Positions 1 through 8,948 of a DNA stretch of 64,000 bases are shown here, piece by piece. A program made the translations under genes and the position numbers. The notes under the pieces were generated by a model. The model searched no databases. It saw nothing but the letters and a program-made list of their open reading frames with translations, and was not told the origin of the DNA. This DNA is from Streptococcus suis. Its GTDB lineage: Bacteria; Bacillota; Bacilli; Lactobacillales; Streptococcaceae. The stretch is from positions 1,922,001-1,986,000 of the forward strand of contig NZ_LR738724.1 in assembly GCF_902702775.1 (NCBI RefSeq), written 5' to 3'. The stretch's first letter is position 1. The number at the start of each line of letters is the position of its first letter.

Positions 1-36
1 TTCCACACGCGCCAACTTTAACCGAAGATTTTTCAT
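1..36 (-). CDS. N-terminus of a probable HTH-type transcriptional regulator (partial)
   Basis: Only the first 12 codons lie in the window; they read MKNLRLKLARVE on the minus strand. This opening resembles small XRE/Cro-type regulators of Gram-positive bacteria, which are often paired with a membrane protein gene such as the one just upstream at 190-699. A ribosome-binding site (AGGAGG, positions 53-48 on the minus strand) lies 11 bases before the start codon. A promoter with -10 TATAAT (77-72) and -35 TTGCGA (99-94), spacing 16, lies in the gap. The start is clear; the family call is inference from 12 residues. Confidence 0.5.
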   Translation of the reverse strand, partial: MKNLRLKLARVE

Positions 37-71
37 GCCATAGCCATCCTCCTGTGCATTTTTATAACCTT

Positions 72-99
72 ATTATACACTATATTTTCCAATTCGCAA
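72..99 (-). promoter_or_regulatory. Promoter of the partial regulator gene
   Basis: TATAAT at 77-72 and TTGCGA at 99-94 on the minus strand are separated by 16 bases. They lie about 35 bases upstream of the start codon at 36. Read directly from the sequence; not tested. Confidence 0.5.
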
Positions 100-189
100 T
101 ATATAAATTGCATTTTGTTTGGTTTTTTTACAAAAAAAGAAGACAATATTGCCTTCGTAATATACGTACATATTCAGGTATTACTCTCC

Positions 190-699
190 CTACTCCACAC
201 TCTTAATCCGTTTCTTAATCTTCTGACCAAACTCCATCATTCTCCGCTTTTCCTCCGGCCAGATTTTGGTCACGCGGTCAACAGCAATTATGAAGATGAT
301 TACCGCAGCATAGTCCTTGGCTTTTTCAATCAGACCAACACTTTCAGCAACTACTAAAAGTAGATAGAATGTGAATAAAATAGTTCGTTTGGGTAATGCC
401 ATCAAAAACTCAATCCCTGCCTTATAGCCCAGATAAATCTGCCGATTAAGCCCTTTAGCCTTTTCCAAACGACGATTGAGAAAGGCACGAATCCGCTTGT
501 AAAACCAATCCGAAGTCAGAAAAAGTGATTGGGCACCAATTACAATCAAAGAAACATTATTGGCATGTTCTTCCTTAAGCCCAAGCGCTCTAGTCACAAC
601 GTAGGTCCAATCACCATTATCAATACAGATAAAAATAGTAAAGTAAACAACCGCTCCCGCTACTATAACAAGGGGAAGGGCACGGATATATTTCAACAT
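190..699 (-). CDS. Membrane protein of unknown function, 169 aa
   Basis: No family is recognised with confidence. The start chosen is the ATG at 699, eight bases after an AGAGAGG ribosome-binding site; a longer frame beginning with TTG at 720 would place that site inside the gene. The protein has a hydrophobic N-terminal segment (about residues 8-28), a second near 48-65, and two more around 97-118 and 128-146. A basic cytoplasmic stretch (RRLEKAKGLNR) lies in the middle and the C-terminus is strongly charged. It lies directly upstream of the HTH gene on the same strand. Such membrane protein/XRE pairs are common in Firmicutes, but nothing here shows their role. Confidence 0.7.
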   Translation of the reverse strand: MLKYIRALPLVIVAGAVVYFTIFICIDNGDWTYVVTRALGLKEEHANNVSLIVIGAQSLFLTSDWFYKRIRAFLNRRLEKAKGLNRQIYLGYKAGIEFLMALPKRTILFTFYLLLVVAESVGLIEKAKDYAAVIIFIIAVDRVTKIWPEEKRRMMEFGQKIKKRIKSVE

Positions 700-1054
700 A
701 TAATAACCTCTCTTGGACAAATCTTAGAACCTATATTCATAAACAAAGTGTCCTTATGCAAGAAATCGTTTTTGCTCATCAAGGCAATTTTTTGAAGGAA
801 TACTTGACTCTATCATCATTTAGTCTCACTTCATTGCTTCGACGAGTAAAAAGCTCCTGTGGCTGTTTTCGCCTACCACCTAATTGGTCAGGAATTTCCT
901 TTCCTTATCTCCAACTTCAAACACTCCAATGGAAGCTATGAATTGTGAACACAGGTTCTTATATATATTGTAATATGTTATACCAAATACGGTCAAGCAG
1001 GGGCTAGAATTTCAGATACGACAACTGTACATCCTTAGCATTTTTTACTTACCC
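700..1054. other. Intergenic stretch with no supported gene
   Basis: About 350 bases between the membrane protein gene and the pbuX terminator. A short plus-strand frame (756-941) lacks a ribosome-binding site and resembles no family. It might be a decayed remnant. No promoter, repeat or RNA signal stands out. Confidence 0.5.
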
Positions 1055-1091
1055 TAAAAAAAAGAAGAAGAACACAAATGGACCTTCTTCT
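1055..1091 (-). terminator. Rho-independent terminator of pbuX
   Basis: On the minus strand an AGAAGAAG/CTTCTTCT stem (1084-1091 with 1063-1070) is followed by a run of T. It lies about 30 bases beyond the pbuX stop codon. Confidence 0.75.
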
Positions 1092-1123
1092 CTTTTCATC
1101 TAAGTAAGCTAATAAAATAACTC

Positions 1124-2434
1124 TTATTTTTCCTCTTTTAACACCAGATTTAATACCAAGGCAGCCAAGGTCCCTGTTGAAATACCTGATGAGAAGACCA
1201 TTTGAAGTGCTGATGGAAGATGGCTTAACAATTCTGGACGAACGGTCACTCCAATCCCAAGCGCAAAAGCAATAGAGATAATCAAGAGCTCACGGTCCCC
1301 AATTTTAACCGTTGCAAGTGTCTTAATCCCTTGGGCAGCAACCAAACCGAACATGATAATTCCAACACCACCAAGAACAGGCTGCGGCATGATGGAAATC
1401 AAGGCTGATAATTTGGGAAAGACACCAAGTAGGGTCAAGATAATACCTGCTAAAATCATGACATGACGACTGGCAACTTTTGTCAAAGTAATGAGGCCAA
1501 CGTTTTGTGAGAAGGCTGTATTTGGACCAGCCCCAAAAATACCGGCAATTAAGGAACCAACTCCGTCTGCCAGAACACCATTTGCCGCCCGCTCAGAAGA
1601 AATCTTTTGATTTGAGGCTTCTCCAATGGCCATCATAATCCCCACCGTTCCAATCAAGGATACAACATAGGCCGGGATGAAGGCTAGAATAGAAGATAGG
1701 TCAAATTTTACACCGTAATGGAAAATTTTAGGAAGAGCAAACCAGGCTGCCTCTCCAACAGCAGACATGTCTACTTTTCCAAGCAGAATACAGAGGACAT
1801 ATCCAAAGACCATCCCAAAGAAGACTGACGCTGTTTTCAACATTCCTTTACCATAATGATTCAATGCCAGAGTAAAGACCAAGACGATAAAGGCAATACC
1901 GATATTTTCAACTGAAGCATAGTCTGAAGCGCCAGCTCCACCAGCTGCCCAGTCCATACTTACTGGCATGAGGGTAATACCGATGAGGGATACAACAGTC
2001 CCCGTAATCAATGGCGGAAAGAAGCGCATCAAGGGTTTGACAAAGCGACTGAGAGCAATCTCTACAAATGAACCAGCAATGGTTGCTCCTACAATACCAG
2101 CAATTCCCAACTGACTACCAACGCTGATTGCTGGATTGGCAAAGGTAAAGTCCGTCCCCATCATACCAGAGACACGTGAACCTACTGGTCCAACACCTTT
2201 AGATTGCAAAATGGTAGCAATACCAGCAACAAAGATAGAGGCTGATACCATAATAGAAGTATCTTCTACCGATAATCCCAAGGCACTTGCAACGACAAGA
2301 GGCACTGCGATGATTCCTGCAAAAGCTGCTAAAATATGCTGAAAAGCAAGCAAAACTGCCATCCCTTTTGGTGGTTGTTCATCAATTCCGTAAAGCATCT
2401 CCGAAGAATGTTCATTTGTTATTTTCTGAGACAT
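1124..2434 (-). CDS. pbuX: NCS2-family nucleobase permease, probably xanthine permease
   Basis: An integral membrane proton symporter for nucleobases, 436 aa. The NAT/NCS2 signature QNVGLITLTK is present near residue 310. A Q at its first position is typical of purine (xanthine/urate) carriers, where uracil carriers have E. About 12 to 14 hydrophobic segments run through the protein. The start is the ATG at 2434, which has AAGGAG five bases ahead; a longer frame to 2497 would overlap the promoter. The neighbouring divergent gene encodes xanthine phosphoribosyltransferase, which supports a role in xanthine uptake. Uracil transport is the main alternative. In many Firmicutes xpt and pbuX are one operon, so the divergent arrangement here is less usual. 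Confidence 0.85.
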   Translation of the reverse strand: MSQKITNEHSSEMLYGIDEQPPKGMAVLLAFQHILAAFAGIIAVPLVVASALGLSVEDTSIMVSASIFVAGIATILQSKGVGPVGSRVSGMMGTDFTFANPAISVGSQLGIAGIVGATIAGSFVEIALSRFVKPLMRFFPPLITGTVVSLIGITLMPVSMDWAAGGAGASDYASVENIGIAFIVLVFTLALNHYGKGMLKTASVFFGMVFGYVLCILLGKVDMSAVGEAAWFALPKIFHYGVKFDLSSILAFIPAYVVSLIGTVGIMMAIGEASNQKISSERAANGVLADGVGSLIAGIFGAGPNTAFSQNVGLITLTKVASRHVMILAGIILTLLGVFPKLSALISIMPQPVLGGVGIIMFGLVAAQGIKTLATVKIGDRELLIISIAFALGIGVTVRPELLSHLPSALQMVFSSGISTGTLAALVLNLVLKEEK

Positions 2435-2468
2435 GAGTTCTCCTTCTTTATTCCTAAATAATGGTATT

Positions 2469-2497
2469 AGTCTATCAGAAAACACAACCATTTTCAA
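2469..2497 (-). promoter_or_regulatory. Promoter of pbuX
   Basis: TTGAAA (2497-2492) and TAGACT (2474-2469) on the minus strand are separated by exactly 17 bases, giving a start near 2462 and a leader of about 28 bases. A PurR-box-like core (CGAAC on the minus strand, 2529-2525) lies upstream. Its role is inference. Confidence 0.6.
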
Positions 2498-2588
2498 TAC
2501 ATTTCACTACTCAAAACACAAAACGTTCGTGTTTTTTAGATATTTTTGTCAATATATACAACATTTCAAATCAAAAATTCGTTTATTG

Positions 2589-2617
2589 TTTTGATTTTGG
2601 CAAAAAAATGCTATAAT
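2589..2617 (+). promoter_or_regulatory. Extended -10 promoter of xpt
   Basis: TGCTATAAT (2609-2617) is an extended -10 element. The -35 region (TTTTGA, 2589-2594) is weak. The start would fall near 2624, leaving a leader of under 30 bases. That leaves no room for the guanine/xanthine riboswitch that precedes xpt in Bacillus. Confidence 0.65.
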
Positions 2618-2650
2618 ACACAAAAGTAGCAATTGGAGGAGAAGATAAAC

Positions 2651-3232
2651 ATGAAAGCTTTGGAAGCACGCATTTTAAAAGATGGTCAGGTATTAGGAGA
2701 AAACATCTTAAAAGTTGACTCATTCTTGACCCATCAGGTTGATTTTCGCTTGATGAAAGAAATGGGGCAGGTCTTGGCAGATGCCTATCGCTCTAAAGAA
2801 ATTACCAAGGTTGTCACGATCGAAGCCTCGGGTATTGCACCAGCCGTCTATGTTGCAGAAAGCTTAGATGTGCCAATGATTTTTGCTAAAAAGCATAAAA
2901 ATATTACTATGACCGAAGGCATTTTGACCGCAGAAGTCTATTCATTTACCAAGCAAGTCACCAGCACCGTTTCTATTGCAAGTAAGTTTTTGTCGCCTGA
3001 GGACCGTGTTCTAATCGTTGATGACTTTTTGGCCAATGGACAAGCAGCAAAAGGCTTGATTGACATTATCCTACAGGCCGGAGCTCAGGTAATTGGCGTT
3101 GGTATCATCATCGAGAAGTCCTTCCAAGACGGTCGCCAGCTCTTACTGGATGCAGGTGTCCCTGTTACTTCACTCGCCCGTATTGAAAAATTCCAAGATG
3201 GACAGGTTGTTTTTGCAGCTGCGGATATTTAA
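2651..3232 (+). CDS. xpt: Xanthine phosphoribosyltransferase
   Basis: A cytosolic salvage enzyme that joins xanthine to PRPP to give XMP. The 193-residue length is the usual one for Xpt. The PRPP-binding signature [17 protein letters not shown] is near residues 122-138, preceded by the type I PRTase core. The start is the ATG at 2651, behind GGAGGAGA; an in-frame TTG at 2633 lies before the ribosome-binding site and is rejected. Divergent from pbuX, so uptake and phosphoribosylation of xanthine are encoded side by side. A terminator hairpin follows the stop directly. Confidence 0.95.
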   Translation: MKALEARILKDGQVLGENILKVDSFLTHQVDFRLMKEMGQVLADAYRSKEITKVVTIEASGIAPAVYVAESLDVPMIFAKKHKNITMTEGILTAEVYSFTKQVTSTVSIASKFLSPEDRVLIVDDFLANGQAAKGLIDIILQAGAQVIGVGIIIEKSFQDGRQLLLDAGVPVTSLARIEKFQDGQVVFAAADI

Positions 3233-3235
3233 AAG

Positions 3236-3275
3236 GACTTGCTTCCAAATCGGGAGCAAGTCTCTTCTATTTTAT
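3236..3275 (+). terminator. Terminator of xpt
   Basis: A GACTTGCT/AGCAAGTC stem (3236-3243 with 3255-3262) followed by a T-rich tract. It lies four bases after the xpt stop and just before the convergent rsuA gene. Confidence 0.75.
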
Positions 3276-4004
3276 CTATAATTCCACACCAAAGACTTCT
3301 AATTGCTTTAATTCGGCAGCAGTCAACCTGCGGTATTCCCCAAGCGCTAATTTTGGATCTAAGCGAAGAGGCCCCATGGTCAATCGTTGCAAGTCTGTCA
3401 CCGTCTTTCCACAGGCCTGCACCATGCGTTTGACCTGGTGAAATTTCCCTTCTCGGATGGTGATGTCAACGAGTGAAGTCTGCTTAGCTTCATCTGTAGA
3501 GAGGATGGTCAACTGGGCTGGCTGACTGGTAAAGTCTTTCAGCTCAATTCCTGCCGCAAATCGTTCGACATCCTCTTGGGTCATAATCCCGTCAACCTGT
3601 GCACGGTAGAGTTTATCAACATGTTTTTTCGGAGAAAGCATGGCATGAGCCAGCTGACCGTTGTTGGTCAAGAGGAGCAAGCCATGGGTATCGATGTCCA
3701 GGCGCCCAACGGGAAAAACCTCCTTCTGGCGAGCTGTATCATCTAGCAGGTCCAAGACAGTCCGATGGCGGTCATCCTCGGTTGCTGAAATAACTCCCTT
3801 GGGTTTGTTCAATACATAATAAACAAAGGTCTCATGGCTCAAGACCTGGCCTGCTACTGCAATCTGGTCCGTCTTTTCGTCAATCTGTTGCTTTGGGGAC
3901 GTCTCTACTTGGCCGTTGACTGTGACTTGCTTGTTTTTCAGGAGTTTCTTGACTTCTGTTCGACTGCCAACACCACAATCCACTAAAAATTTATCTAATC
4001 GCAT
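3276..4004 (-). CDS. rsuA: 16S rRNA pseudouridine synthase (RsuA/RluB family)
   Basis: Isomerises a uridine in small-subunit rRNA to pseudouridine (U516 in E. coli numbering). At 242 aa it has an N-terminal S4 RNA-binding domain (MRLDKFLVDCGVGSRTEVKK, residues 1-60). The catalytic domain carries the GRLDIDTHGLLLLTN motif near residue 100, whose first Asp is the catalytic residue, and the KxYRA motif follows. Its start overlaps the end of the GNAT gene by ten bases, so the two are probably co-transcribed and translationally coupled. The target uridine is known for the family and was not shown here. Confidence 0.9.
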   Translation of the reverse strand: MRLDKFLVDCGVGSRTEVKKLLKNKQVTVNGQVETSPKQQIDEKTDQIAVAGQVLSHETFVYYVLNKPKGVISATEDDRHRTVLDLLDDTARQKEVFPVGRLDIDTHGLLLLTNNGQLAHAMLSPKKHVDKLYRAQVDGIMTQEDVERFAAGIELKDFTSQPAQLTILSTDEAKQTSLVDITIREGKFHQVKRMVQACGKTVTDLQRLTMGPLRLDPKLALGEYRRLTAAELKQLEVFGVEL

Positions 4005-4621
4005 ACGAGTTTCTTTTCCATTTTGATATATTCTGCTTGCTTTTCTCTTTCTGTAAATCCAAGAGCATGAAAGAGGGTTTGAGCTGCTTGATGAAAGGTG
4101 GCAACTGTCAGTGTAATACTAGCTGGCTGAACATGTTCCACTATGTAATCTTCAATAGTCTGATAGAAAGCTCTGCCATTTCCCTGACCTGTCAAAGACG
4201 GTTTCATACCCAAACGAATGTCAACGGTCTCACCATCTTGGTCAATACAGAAATAGCCCATGAGGGCGGCATTGCGGATGACTGCAAAAAAGCGGTCCCC
4301 ACGCGCCTCCGGTGAAATCATCTCAGCATAGATCTTGGGGTTTGCACTAATAGTATAGGCATCCAAAGGTGGTTGATAGCGCCATTGGTTAGCAATTTCC
4401 AATGCCAGATCCTGGGGCAGGGGCATGATGTAAAAATAATCCATTCTTCGGAAATTTTTTGCCAAATTTTTAATCCGACGGTTTTGGGTGGCGTAATTAT
4501 CTGTCTGATAGACATAATCCGCATAGCCCAACTGATAGGAGGGAATCATGTCCTTAAAAATCAACTGGACATCCTCGGGAAAGCGAAGTATTAATTCATT
4601 TAAGCGGTTGTTTTCTAACAT
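3995..4621 (-). CDS. GNAT-family N-acetyltransferase, probable leaderless mRNA
   Basis: A 208-residue protein whose C-terminal half resembles the GNAT acetyl-CoA fold. There is a strand-rich stretch (FFAVIRNAALMGYFCID, about residues 110-126), a GQGNGRAF loop at about 148-155 that fits the acetyl-CoA pyrophosphate-binding motif, and FHQAAQTLFHALGF near 177-190. The substrate is unknown. No ribosome-binding site precedes the ATG. Instead an extended -10 (TGGTATAAT, 4636-4628) sits so close that transcription should begin at the A of the start codon. The gene overlaps rsuA downstream. Confidence 0.75.
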   Translation of the reverse strand: MLENNRLNELILRFPEDVQLIFKDMIPSYQLGYADYVYQTDNYATQNRRIKNLAKNFRRMDYFYIMPLPQDLALEIANQWRYQPPLDAYTISANPKIYAEMISPEARGDRFFAVIRNAALMGYFCIDQDGETVDIRLGMKPSLTGQGNGRAFYQTIEDYIVEHVQPASITLTVATFHQAAQTLFHALGFTEREKQAEYIKMEKKLVCD

Positions 4622-4627
4622 AAGAAT

Positions 4628-4636
4628 ATTATACCA
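4628..4636 (-). promoter_or_regulatory. Extended -10 promoter placed for a leaderless transcript
   Basis: TGGTATAAT on the minus strand. If the hexamer occupies -12 to -7, +1 falls on base 4621, the A of the GNAT start codon. The -35 position lies inside the terminator hairpin of the MFS gene and is poor, which an extended -10 can tolerate. Confidence 0.55.
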
Positions 4637-4659
4637 AAAAGGAGCGGAAATCCGCTCCT
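4636..4659 (-). terminator. Terminator of the MFS gene overlapping its stop codon
   Basis: AGGAGCGG/CCGCTCCT hairpin (4640-4659) followed on the minus strand by TTTTT. The hairpin begins within the TAG stop codon (4660-4658), and its T tract merges into the next promoter. Confidence 0.8.
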
Positions 4660-5821
4660 ATTTCTTCAGTTGTTTATAAATCAAGCCTGCGCTTATCAAG
4701 GCACAGCCGATGGCGTAGATACCAAAGGCTCCTGTTGGGGTTGGGTTGAGTTTTTCCAGATAGGTCGGCAAGATGGCAGATGTGGCACCGCCGATATTGC
4801 AGCCCATAAGGACGATTGTCATGACCGCATTGAGCAAGGCCTTAGGCGCTCGGTCTGTTACCTGACTAAAGACAATGGTTAGAATGATGCTGTAGAAAAA
4901 TCCTGACACCATACCACCGAGTCCCAGCACCCAGAGATTATCCGCAAAGGCAATGCCGACAACCGCGAGTCCAAAGACCACGTAGGAAACAGCTAAAAGC
5001 CAGCCCTTCAAACGACCAACCAAGCTACTAAAGACCGTCCCTGCCACAATCCCCATGACCTGCATAAGACTGAGAATTAGACTGGCTTGCTGAGCAGTAC
5101 CAATGCCCTTGGCTAAAACAATCTGAGGAATACGAATGGTCAGGAAGGTATTGACATTGATAACAAAGAAGGCTAAGAATGCCAGATAAATGCCCATCAT
5201 CCACATGGTCTTGTCCAGTTTGACCTTGGGCGCGTTCTCCTCAACCTTTACCTCCATACGAGCCAACAATTCCTCCTTGGGAACAAAGAGAAGGAAGAGG
5301 GCCAAGATGACCAAGGCAAAAAGGTAGACCAAGAAGGCAGGTTGCCAACCAAACTGGGTCAACCAACCGACAAGGAGGGTAAGCCCTGCGCTTCCCAAAA
5401 CCTCTGCTGAACCACGTAAGCCCATCATCTGCACCCGCTCCTGACCGGTGAAAAAATTACCGATGATATTAATAGCACGCGCATTGATCAAGCCAATCCC
5501 TAAACCAAGCAAGATACGAGCCAATAAAATCAGAGGATAAGCAGTTAGAAACATGGGCAAAGCTCCGCCGATGGCCATAAGCAAAAGCCCTGCAATGATA
5601 ATGTTTCGTTCAGACAAGAAACGGACAACTAGACCGTTTGCCAATAGAGTAACCATAATAGCAAAAGAGGTTACCGTAATCAAATTTTCCACCTGAGCCG
5701 CTGCGATTCCCTGCTGGGCAAAATGCTCAATCATCTGCGGAATAGCTGGTGAAACTGCAAATGTCGAAACCAGCATGGTGGATAGGGCCAGCAAACTGGC
5801 TTTTTCTAAAATTCTTTTCAT
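4658..5821 (-). CDS. Major facilitator superfamily transporter
   Basis: A 387-residue membrane protein with about 12 hydrophobic segments, typical of MFS drug/solute transporters. The start is the ATG at 5821 (MKRILEKASLLAL), which has GGGAG a few bases upstream; the longer frame to 5908 has no ribosome-binding site and would run into the def promoter region. MFS-type features include the loop after TM2 (NGLVVRFLSERN) and a central charged loop near residues 185-205 (EELLARMEVKVEE). No substrate can be read from the sequence. It is transcribed alone and ends in a hairpin at its stop codon. Confidence 0.8.
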   Translation of the reverse strand: MKRILEKASLLALSTMLVSTFAVSPAIPQMIEHFAQQGIAAAQVENLITVTSFAIMVTLLANGLVVRFLSERNIIIAGLLLMAIGGALPMFLTAYPLILLARILLGLGIGLINARAINIIGNFFTGQERVQMMGLRGSAEVLGSAGLTLLVGWLTQFGWQPAFLVYLFALVILALFLLFVPKEELLARMEVKVEENAPKVKLDKTMWMMGIYLAFLAFFVINVNTFLTIRIPQIVLAKGIGTAQQASLILSLMQVMGIVAGTVFSSLVGRLKGWLLAVSYVVFGLAVVGIAFADNLWVLGLGGMVSGFFYSIILTIVFSQVTDRAPKALLNAVMTIVLMGCNIGGATSAILPTYLEKLNPTPTGAFGIYAIGCALISAGLIYKQLKK

Positions 5822-5892
5822 TTTTCTCCCTTTCAACGTTCGTCTTTTACTAGTATAACAGATTTGAAAGCGAATGGATAGAAAAGTCCGAC

Positions 5893-5921
5893 TTTTATTC
5901 TCTCCCATTTCATGCTATACT
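5893..5921 (+). promoter_or_regulatory. Promoter of def
   Basis: Extended -10 TGCTATACT ending at 5921, with a weak -35 (TTTTAT, 5893-5898). It is followed by a leader with AAAGGAGAG just before the ATG at 5951. Confidence 0.55.
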
Positions 5922-5950
5922 TATCTTAACTATATCCAAAGGAGAGAATT

Positions 5951-6565
5951 ATGTCTGTTATTGAACGATTGACAAAAGCTGCCCATTTGATTGACATGGA
6001 TGACATCATCCGTGAAGGGCATCCAACCCTACGCCAAGTTGCAGAGGAAGTCCAATTTCCACTTTCTGATCAAGAAGTGATTTTAGGTGAAAAAATGATG
6101 CAATTCCTCAAACATTCTCAGGATCCTGTCATGGCTGAAAAAATGAAACTCCGTGGCGGAGTTGGTCTTGCAGCTCCCCAATTGGATGTTTCTAAACGCA
6201 TCATCGCTGTTTTAGTACCAAACCCAGAGGACGAGGAAGGAAATCCACCTGCTCAAGCCTACTCTCTAAAAGAAGTATTGTACAATCCTAAAATCGTGGC
6301 TCATTCTGTCCAAGAAGCGGCTATGGAAGGAGGCGAAGGCTGCCTATCTGTTGACCGCGAAGTCCAAGGCTACGTAGTCCGCCACGCGCGCGTGACTGTT
6401 GATTACATGGATAAAAATGGAGAAAAGCACCGCATCAAACTCAAAGGATTTAATGCCATCGTGGTCCAACACGAAATCGACCACCTCAACGGTGTCATGT
6501 TCTACGACCGCATTGACCCAGAACACCCATTTGCCGTTAAAGAAGGCATGCTAGTGATTGAATAA
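5951..6565 (+). CDS. def: Peptide deformylase
   Basis: A metalloenzyme that removes the formyl group from the N-terminal Met of new proteins. All three signature motifs are present: GGVGLAAPQ (about residues 69-77), EGCLS (about 128-132) and QHEIDHLNG (about 173-181). The Cys and the two His bind the metal. The 204-residue length with the insertion around [14 protein letters not shown] fits the Gram-positive class. A good AAAGGAGAG ribosome-binding site precedes the ATG. Transcribed alone, with a terminator after the stop. Confidence 0.96.
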   Translation: MSVIERLTKAAHLIDMDDIIREGHPTLRQVAEEVQFPLSDQEVILGEKMMQFLKHSQDPVMAEKMKLRGGVGLAAPQLDVSKRIIAVLVPNPEDEEGNPPAQAYSLKEVLYNPKIVAHSVQEAAMEGGEGCLSVDREVQGYVVRHARVTVDYMDKNGEKHRIKLKGFNAIVVQHEIDHLNGVMFYDRIDPEHPFAVKEGMLVIE

Positions 6566-6572
6566 AGATAAG

Positions 6573-6606
6573 AAACTGACTGAATTTCAGCCAGTTTTTC
6601 TTTTTT
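6573..6606 (+). terminator. Terminator of def
   Basis: AAACTGACTGAA pairs with TTCAGCCAGTTT with one mismatch (6573-6597), followed by a T-rich tract. It also separates def from the convergent ABC permease gene. Confidence 0.75.
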
Positions 6607-8948
6607 TATATACATAGCAGAGCTAACTGCCTAAAAATTTCCTGCCCATCCAAAATCAGATCTTGAAAGAGGAGGTAGTCCAGCAGAGCCAGCAAAACAG
6701 TTAGTAGGATGAAAACGACTAAGCGATTTGAAAACCGAACTTGCAAGAGATGATTGAGACTAACTAGCACAATTTCCAATACCAGCAAGCCAAGCACCAT
6801 CCACAAGAGATAAGGAGCATTTGGAAGGAACCAAGCCCAGAGTTCTTGTCCCCTCAGGAGTTCTAGAAAAATCCCCCTCTCCGAACGGGAAAGCAAGATA
6901 AGACCATCTTCCAGATAACCAATTCCTCCGACCAGACTATTGACCATGAAAAGACTGACTAGAAAGATCACCGTAAACCCAAGAGCCTGACCCAGACCCA
7001 GTAGCCACTTGGTGAGCAGGACCTGGCGCAAATTCACAGGCTGAGTCTGATAGAGACGCCAGTTTTTCCCTGCAACCTCCACCGCCTTACCCCGACTGCC
7101 AATCCAAACCGCCAGCAAGATCACCAACAAATAGGCCGGACCATCAAAGAGAGAGCGCAGACTTCCAATACCTGACAGATCTCTGGAGCGGTCCCAAGAG
7201 GGATCGTCTACTGGAACCAAGGTATCATTGGTATCAAAACGATTTTCCAAGCTGGTCAAAATAACATCCTTGCCCCGCTTTGTTGCAGGCACCCCAGCCT
7301 CCATCAGCTGCTGCCAGTAATACTGACTGACCTGATTACGGGTCTGGTAACGGCGAAGATTATCCACCGTCTGGCTGGCCCCAATATCACCATTGGCAAA
7401 AGCCTTCTCCTCTCTAGCCCATAGATAGACCTGCTCTGCCTCCAGCATAGCAAGATGACTAGCGGGCAGAGCCTTGGGAGTGTCCTGATATACCTGCCAT
7501 TGCTTGACATAGAGTTCCTTATAGACACGGTATTCTTGCAAGAGACCAACCCTCAACTCCAACTCCTCCTGATAGCTCGCATCCTCTTTGACCAACTGCC
7601 TCAGACGGTTAATTTCCGACTGTAAATTCTCCACATAGGCCCCATCCTGCTCATAGGACTGGGCAACCAACTCCATCAAAACCCTCTCCTCCTGGGCAAC
7701 CTCTTGCTTTTGTAAGCCCGTCAGTAGGGAAAATAGCAGAGCTAGGAGCAAGTTTCCTAAGACGAGCCCTTTCCAAGAATTGAGCCGACTAAGGATGAGA
7801 ACATCAAAAGACCAAACCTTGTCTAAAGGACCTGTGTCTAACTCCTTCTGATGCCCCACGGTCAGGACCAGCCTTTTCCTCTCTGTCAGCAGATAATAAG
7901 CCACAAAAAGTCCAATGGTCAGCAGGAGCAAGACATCCACCTGTATAAAGACCTGTGAAAATGCAGCTGTGTCTAAAAAACTCGGAAAGGCAAGCAAGGG
8001 CAGAATTTGACCTAACCAACCAGCTACTGCACCTGCCTGATAGGAAAGGCCCAGAGCTAACAGTAAACCCGTCACCACAAAAGTTAGCCGACTGGCTAAC
8101 AAGTGGTCCAAAAATCCAAAAAGTAGGCGAACAGCTAGAAGCAAGATAAGCCAAAAACCAAGCAAGATAAGTTCGTAAAGCCAAGAGCCTATCAACTGCC
8201 TCTGACCCAAAATCTCAACAGGGGCTTGAAAACTAGATACAGCCAACTGACCTGTCAGCCCATCATAGACCAGGATAAAAAGTAAACCTATCCCCACAGC
8301 CAGCAAAAGCGAAAGCAAGGAAGCAACCAAACGCCTCATCCCCTGCAAACTCAGACTATCCCATTGCCGCAACTGCCAAATTTGATGCGCAAGTGTCTTT
8401 TCTGCCAGCTGATTAGCGAGTAGAAAACCAAGCACTAAAAATACAGGAAGAAAACCAAACAAACTTTCTAAGTAGGCTTGAACAATACGCCCTGTTGACC
8501 AAGCCTTGTTTTCAGGACCATCAGGCAATTGGTAGGCAAGCAACCAGTCATTCCATCTGGCCAAACGTTCGACTTCACTAAGCGTCAAGGATTGCCGCGT
8601 TTGGAAAAGCTGCCGATTGCGACTGATAAAATAGTCCAAATCCTGATACATGAGTTTGCGGTAGTTGGGGATAGCTTCAAACTTCCCCTCATCTAAGGCC
8701 TGACCGACACTTTCTATATCGGATTTCAAGCCCACCATCCGCGGTGCTTCTTCTGACTCCTCCTCAATTTTTATATCTGCTAAGACACTAGCCAATTCAC
8801 TCAGTTCTTCTTTATAGGTTTCCACATAGGTCGCTTGGTGGACTTGCCTTTGCGAGATGGGAAGGTAGGCCAGACCTAAAAAACCCAGCACGAGCAAGCA
8901 GTAGAGAGGCGACCAGAGGATTTTCTTGATTTCAAAGTTCAGCCTCAT
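6606..8948 (-). CDS. ABC transporter permease with two similar halves, 780 aa
   Basis: Membrane subunit of an ABC-2-like exporter; its ATPase is encoded directly upstream with a four-base overlap. The protein looks like a tandem duplication. Each half opens with a basic stretch and one membrane segment (about residues 10-28 and 393-410). Each then has a long, charged, probably extracytoplasmic loop (about 130 and 190 residues, partly coiled-coil-like), followed by a cluster of about five or six membrane segments. Related large permeases in streptococci serve in peptide export or resistance, but the substrate here is unknown. Lack of a separate second permease gene fits a fused subunit. Confidence 0.75.
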   Translation of the reverse strand: MRLNFEIKKILWSPLYCLLVLGFLGLAYLPISQRQVHQATYVETYKEELSELASVLADIKIEEESEEAPRMVGLKSDIESVGQALDEGKFEAIPNYRKLMYQDLDYFISRNRQLFQTRQSLTLSEVERLARWNDWLLAYQLPDGPENKAWSTGRIVQAYLESLFGFLPVFLVLGFLLANQLAEKTLAHQIWQLRQWDSLSLQGMRRLVASLLSLLLAVGIGLLFILVYDGLTGQLAVSSFQAPVEILGQRQLIGSWLYELILLGFWLILLLAVRLLFGFLDHLLASRLTFVVTGLLLALGLSYQAGAVAGWLGQILPLLAFPSFLDTAAFSQVFIQVDVLLLLTIGLFVAYYLLTERKRLVLTVGHQKELDTGPLDKVWSFDVLILSRLNSWKGLVLGNLLLALLFSLLTGLQKQEVAQEERVLMELVAQSYEQDGAYVENLQSEINRLRQLVKEDASYQEELELRVGLLQEYRVYKELYVKQWQVYQDTPKALPASHLAMLEAEQVYLWAREEKAFANGDIGASQTVDNLRRYQTRNQVSQYYWQQLMEAGVPATKRGKDVILTSLENRFDTNDTLVPVDDPSWDRSRDLSGIGSLRSLFDGPAYLLVILLAVWIGSRGKAVEVAGKNWRLYQTQPVNLRQVLLTKWLLGLGQALGFTVIFLVSLFMVNSLVGGIGYLEDGLILLSRSERGIFLELLRGQELWAWFLPNAPYLLWMVLGLLVLEIVLVSLNHLLQVRFSNRLVVFILLTVLLALLDYLLFQDLILDGQEIFRQLALLCI

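Noticed and set aside
756..941. 61-codon plus-strand frame between the membrane protein gene and pbuX
   Set aside because: No ribosome-binding site, no family and no conserved context.
2618..2650. Purine riboswitch upstream of xpt
   Set aside because: The promoter is only about 30 bases before the start codon, too short for the aptamer, and the conserved aptamer loops are absent.
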